Source of the DNA: JBMNTQ01 sp050945815 | GTDB taxonomy: Bacteria; Bacillota; Clostridia; Christensenellales; JBMNTQ01 | DNA length: 6,979 nt | NCBI GenBank assembly: GCA_050945815.1 | Contig: JBMNTQ010000113.1 | Span: 1 to 6,979, forward strand | Direction: 5' to 3' | In this document: positions 5,817 through 6,979 of the stretch, piece after piece | Layout: every line of letters begins with the position of its first letter | How positions within the stretch are numbered: position 1 is the stretch's first letter | The notes under the pieces: generated by a model | What the model saw: only the letters and a program-made list of their open reading frames with translations | Database searches by the model: none | What the model was told of the DNA's origin: nothing | Translations under genes and position numbers: made by a program

Positions 5817-6771
5817 ATGAGAACCTTTCATTATCAAAGAGAGGCTGACCGATTGCTCTCCCATCGCTCCGCCAATCAGGTGGGACTGCTGCAGGGGTTT
5901 TTCGGCCAGAAGAAGCTGCTGGAGCTTACAGCGCCAAATATTTTGGAAACCATAACCGGCAACGCGTTTTTACAGGCCGTCAACGAGGGCTGCAAAAGCA
6001 GCGGTATCCCTATATCCTTCGAGCGGGTTCGGGAGCTGGTCCGCCGCACGGTCCAACCTCAAAACGAAGCGGAGGATTCTGTTTTCCGCTATGCGCAAAC
6101 ACTGTCTCTGATCCATAGAAACGGGTTTCCACATGAAAATATGCTGGAGGATATCGTCGCCATCAGCAATCATTTTCTTTATGGAGACGCCAGCCCAGCC
6201 CCAATGGCGGACACACGCCAAATTCCAGGTTTGGCTGCTGATGCAAAAAATCGACGGCGCGGGGTATTCATTCACCCTGCCTCCGCCTGAGCAAGCCCTA
6301 AAATTGCTGGCGACTATTTGCCGGGAGTACAGCGCCATCATCGAAAAAGGAGACGTTAACCCCCTGTTTGTCATGCCGGTATTTCTCACGGACTTTGCCG
6401 CCATCCAGCCATTTGACCGCGGGTATTATGAACTCAACAGGCTGCTTCTTTTTTACCTGATGCATGGGGCGGGATATGACGTTTTGGGCGCCATTGCCCT
6501 AAGCTTTCTGTTAAAACGGGGAATGTATACGGCCATTGCCGAGGAGCTCAGCGGATGGCATGAGCATAAAAACAGCTATCAATACTTTTTTGATCTCTGG
6601 ATGGAATTTTCCACCGAAGCATACAAGGTCTTTGGTCTTTGGGTGGAATCTCTGGCCGGGCGGGCTTCCACCGCTCAGATTGTCCGGAGCATTTTGGCGT
6701 TTTATAAAGAACGGATGACAAAAAACGGATTGCGGAATATATCATCGCCGATCAGAATGCTTAGGGGATAA
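5817..6771 (+). pseudogene. Degenerate Fic-family protein with a frameshift
   Basis: Fic enzymes transfer AMP or related groups to target proteins. The N-terminal half runs from MRTFHYQREADRLL (5817) to SNHFLYGDASPAP and aligns with the helical leader of Fic proteins (NEAEDSVFRYAQTLSLIH corresponds to the usual RNrDEqEIagYrdvL..IH). Between about 6160 and 6215 the reading must change frame by one base, perhaps at CCCC 6199-6202. It then continues AKFQVWLL, LPPPEQALKLL, EKGDVNPLFVMPVFLTDF, the core motif and GWHEHKNSYQYF, to MLRG and TAA at 6769. The core motif (6406-6441) reads QPFDRGYYELNR instead of HPFxDGNGRxxR: the catalytic His and the Asn, Gly and first Arg are gone. The inhibitory (S/T)xxxEG helix reads GCKSSG, so its Glu (codon 6000-6002) is gone as well. 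The 5' half has only a poor ribosome site; a TTG at 5805 is an alternative start. This is a pseudoenzyme that has become a pseudogene, or a pseudoenzyme plus a sequencing indel. Confidence 0.82.
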
Positions 6772-6773
6772 AA

Positions 6774-6979
6774 ATGAAAATAGGAATCATACGATGTGCG
6801 CAAACCGAGGACTATTGTCCCGGAACAACCGACTTTCGAATGATAAAAGAGAGAAAAGGCGCCTTTGAAGGCATTGAGGAAGAAATAGAGATTATCGGCT
6901 TTATCAATTGCGGCGGATGCCCTGCCAAGAAGGCGGTTCTGCGAGCACAAGAATTGGTAAAGCGAGGCGCCGACACAAT
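6774..6979 (+). CDS. CGGC-domain protein (partial)
   Basis: The first 68 residues of a CGGC-domain protein are visible; the rest lies beyond the right edge. The protein starts MKIGIIRCAQTEDYCPGTTD and carries the signature CGGCP at residues 46-50, with further cysteines at 8 and 15, spaced as in the family. It is small and soluble; the cysteines suggest metal or redox chemistry, but no function is established to my knowledge. AGGGGA (6763-6768) lies five bases before the ATG and inside the last codons of the Fic remnant, and the genes are two bases apart. The CGGC gene was therefore probably translated from the same transcript as the Fic gene. No damage is seen in the visible part. Confidence 0.85.
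   Translation, partial: MKIGIIRCAQTEDYCPGTTDFRMIKERKGAFEGIEEEIEIIGFINCGGCPAKKAVLRAQELVKRGADT

Overview
The window is about 7 kb of moderately GC-rich chromosome. It most likely comes from an endospore-forming lineage of Bacillota, class Clostridia. The basis is remnants of GerA/GerB-type spore germinant receptor proteins, a PucR-type regulator of the Firmicutes kind, a CGGC-domain protein, Shine-Dalgarno sequences of the AGGAGG type and one near-consensus sigma-A promoter. No rRNA, tRNA, CRISPR array or insertion sequence was recognised. The species cannot be named from the sequence.

Left half (1-3605) is intact. A divergent regulator/catabolic cluster is built around a 339-bp intergenic region (2028-2366). 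Leftward lie a metallo-beta-lactamase-fold hydrolase of the N-acyl-homoserine-lactonase-like type (1206-2027, probable TTG start) and, 29 bp behind it, a thiamine-diphosphate (TPP) enzyme of the acetolactate synthase superfamily (1-1176, C-terminus beyond the window). Rightward is a PucR-family transcriptional regulator (2367-3605) with a TTGACT-17-TATACT promoter. The layout suggests that the regulator controls the two-enzyme operon. One working idea is that the hydrolase opens a lactone or other ester and the TPP enzyme acts on the 2-keto product, but no substrate can be read from the sequence.

Right half (3606-6771) is a run of three decayed genes. (i) 3822-5047 is a spore germinant receptor remnant. 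It has lost its GerA N-terminus, is fused in frame to the C-terminal third of a GerB-type permease, and then carries a one-base frameshift in a T run. (ii) 5288-5671 (minus strand) is a collapsed V4R-GGDEF diguanylate cyclase with a CAG-to-TAG nonsense codon, a frameshift in an A6/T6 run, and an internal deletion that removed the GGDEF active site. (iii) 5817-6771 is a Fic-fold protein with a frameshift in the middle. Its catalytic motif (QPF..GYYELNR instead of HPF..GNGR..R) and its inhibitory glutamate are both lost. Two base pairs later an apparently intact CGGC-domain protein starts (6774-6979, cut by the window end).

Perfect GC-rich hairpins without a U-tract follow the PucR gene and the germination remnant, and a bulged one follows the cyclase remnant. 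The sharp contrast between the intact left half and the eroded right half is the main feature of the window. It suggests loss of germination and c-di-GMP functions in this lineage, or in part assembly indels at homopolymers. The large deletions and the substituted active site cannot be explained by single-base errors.
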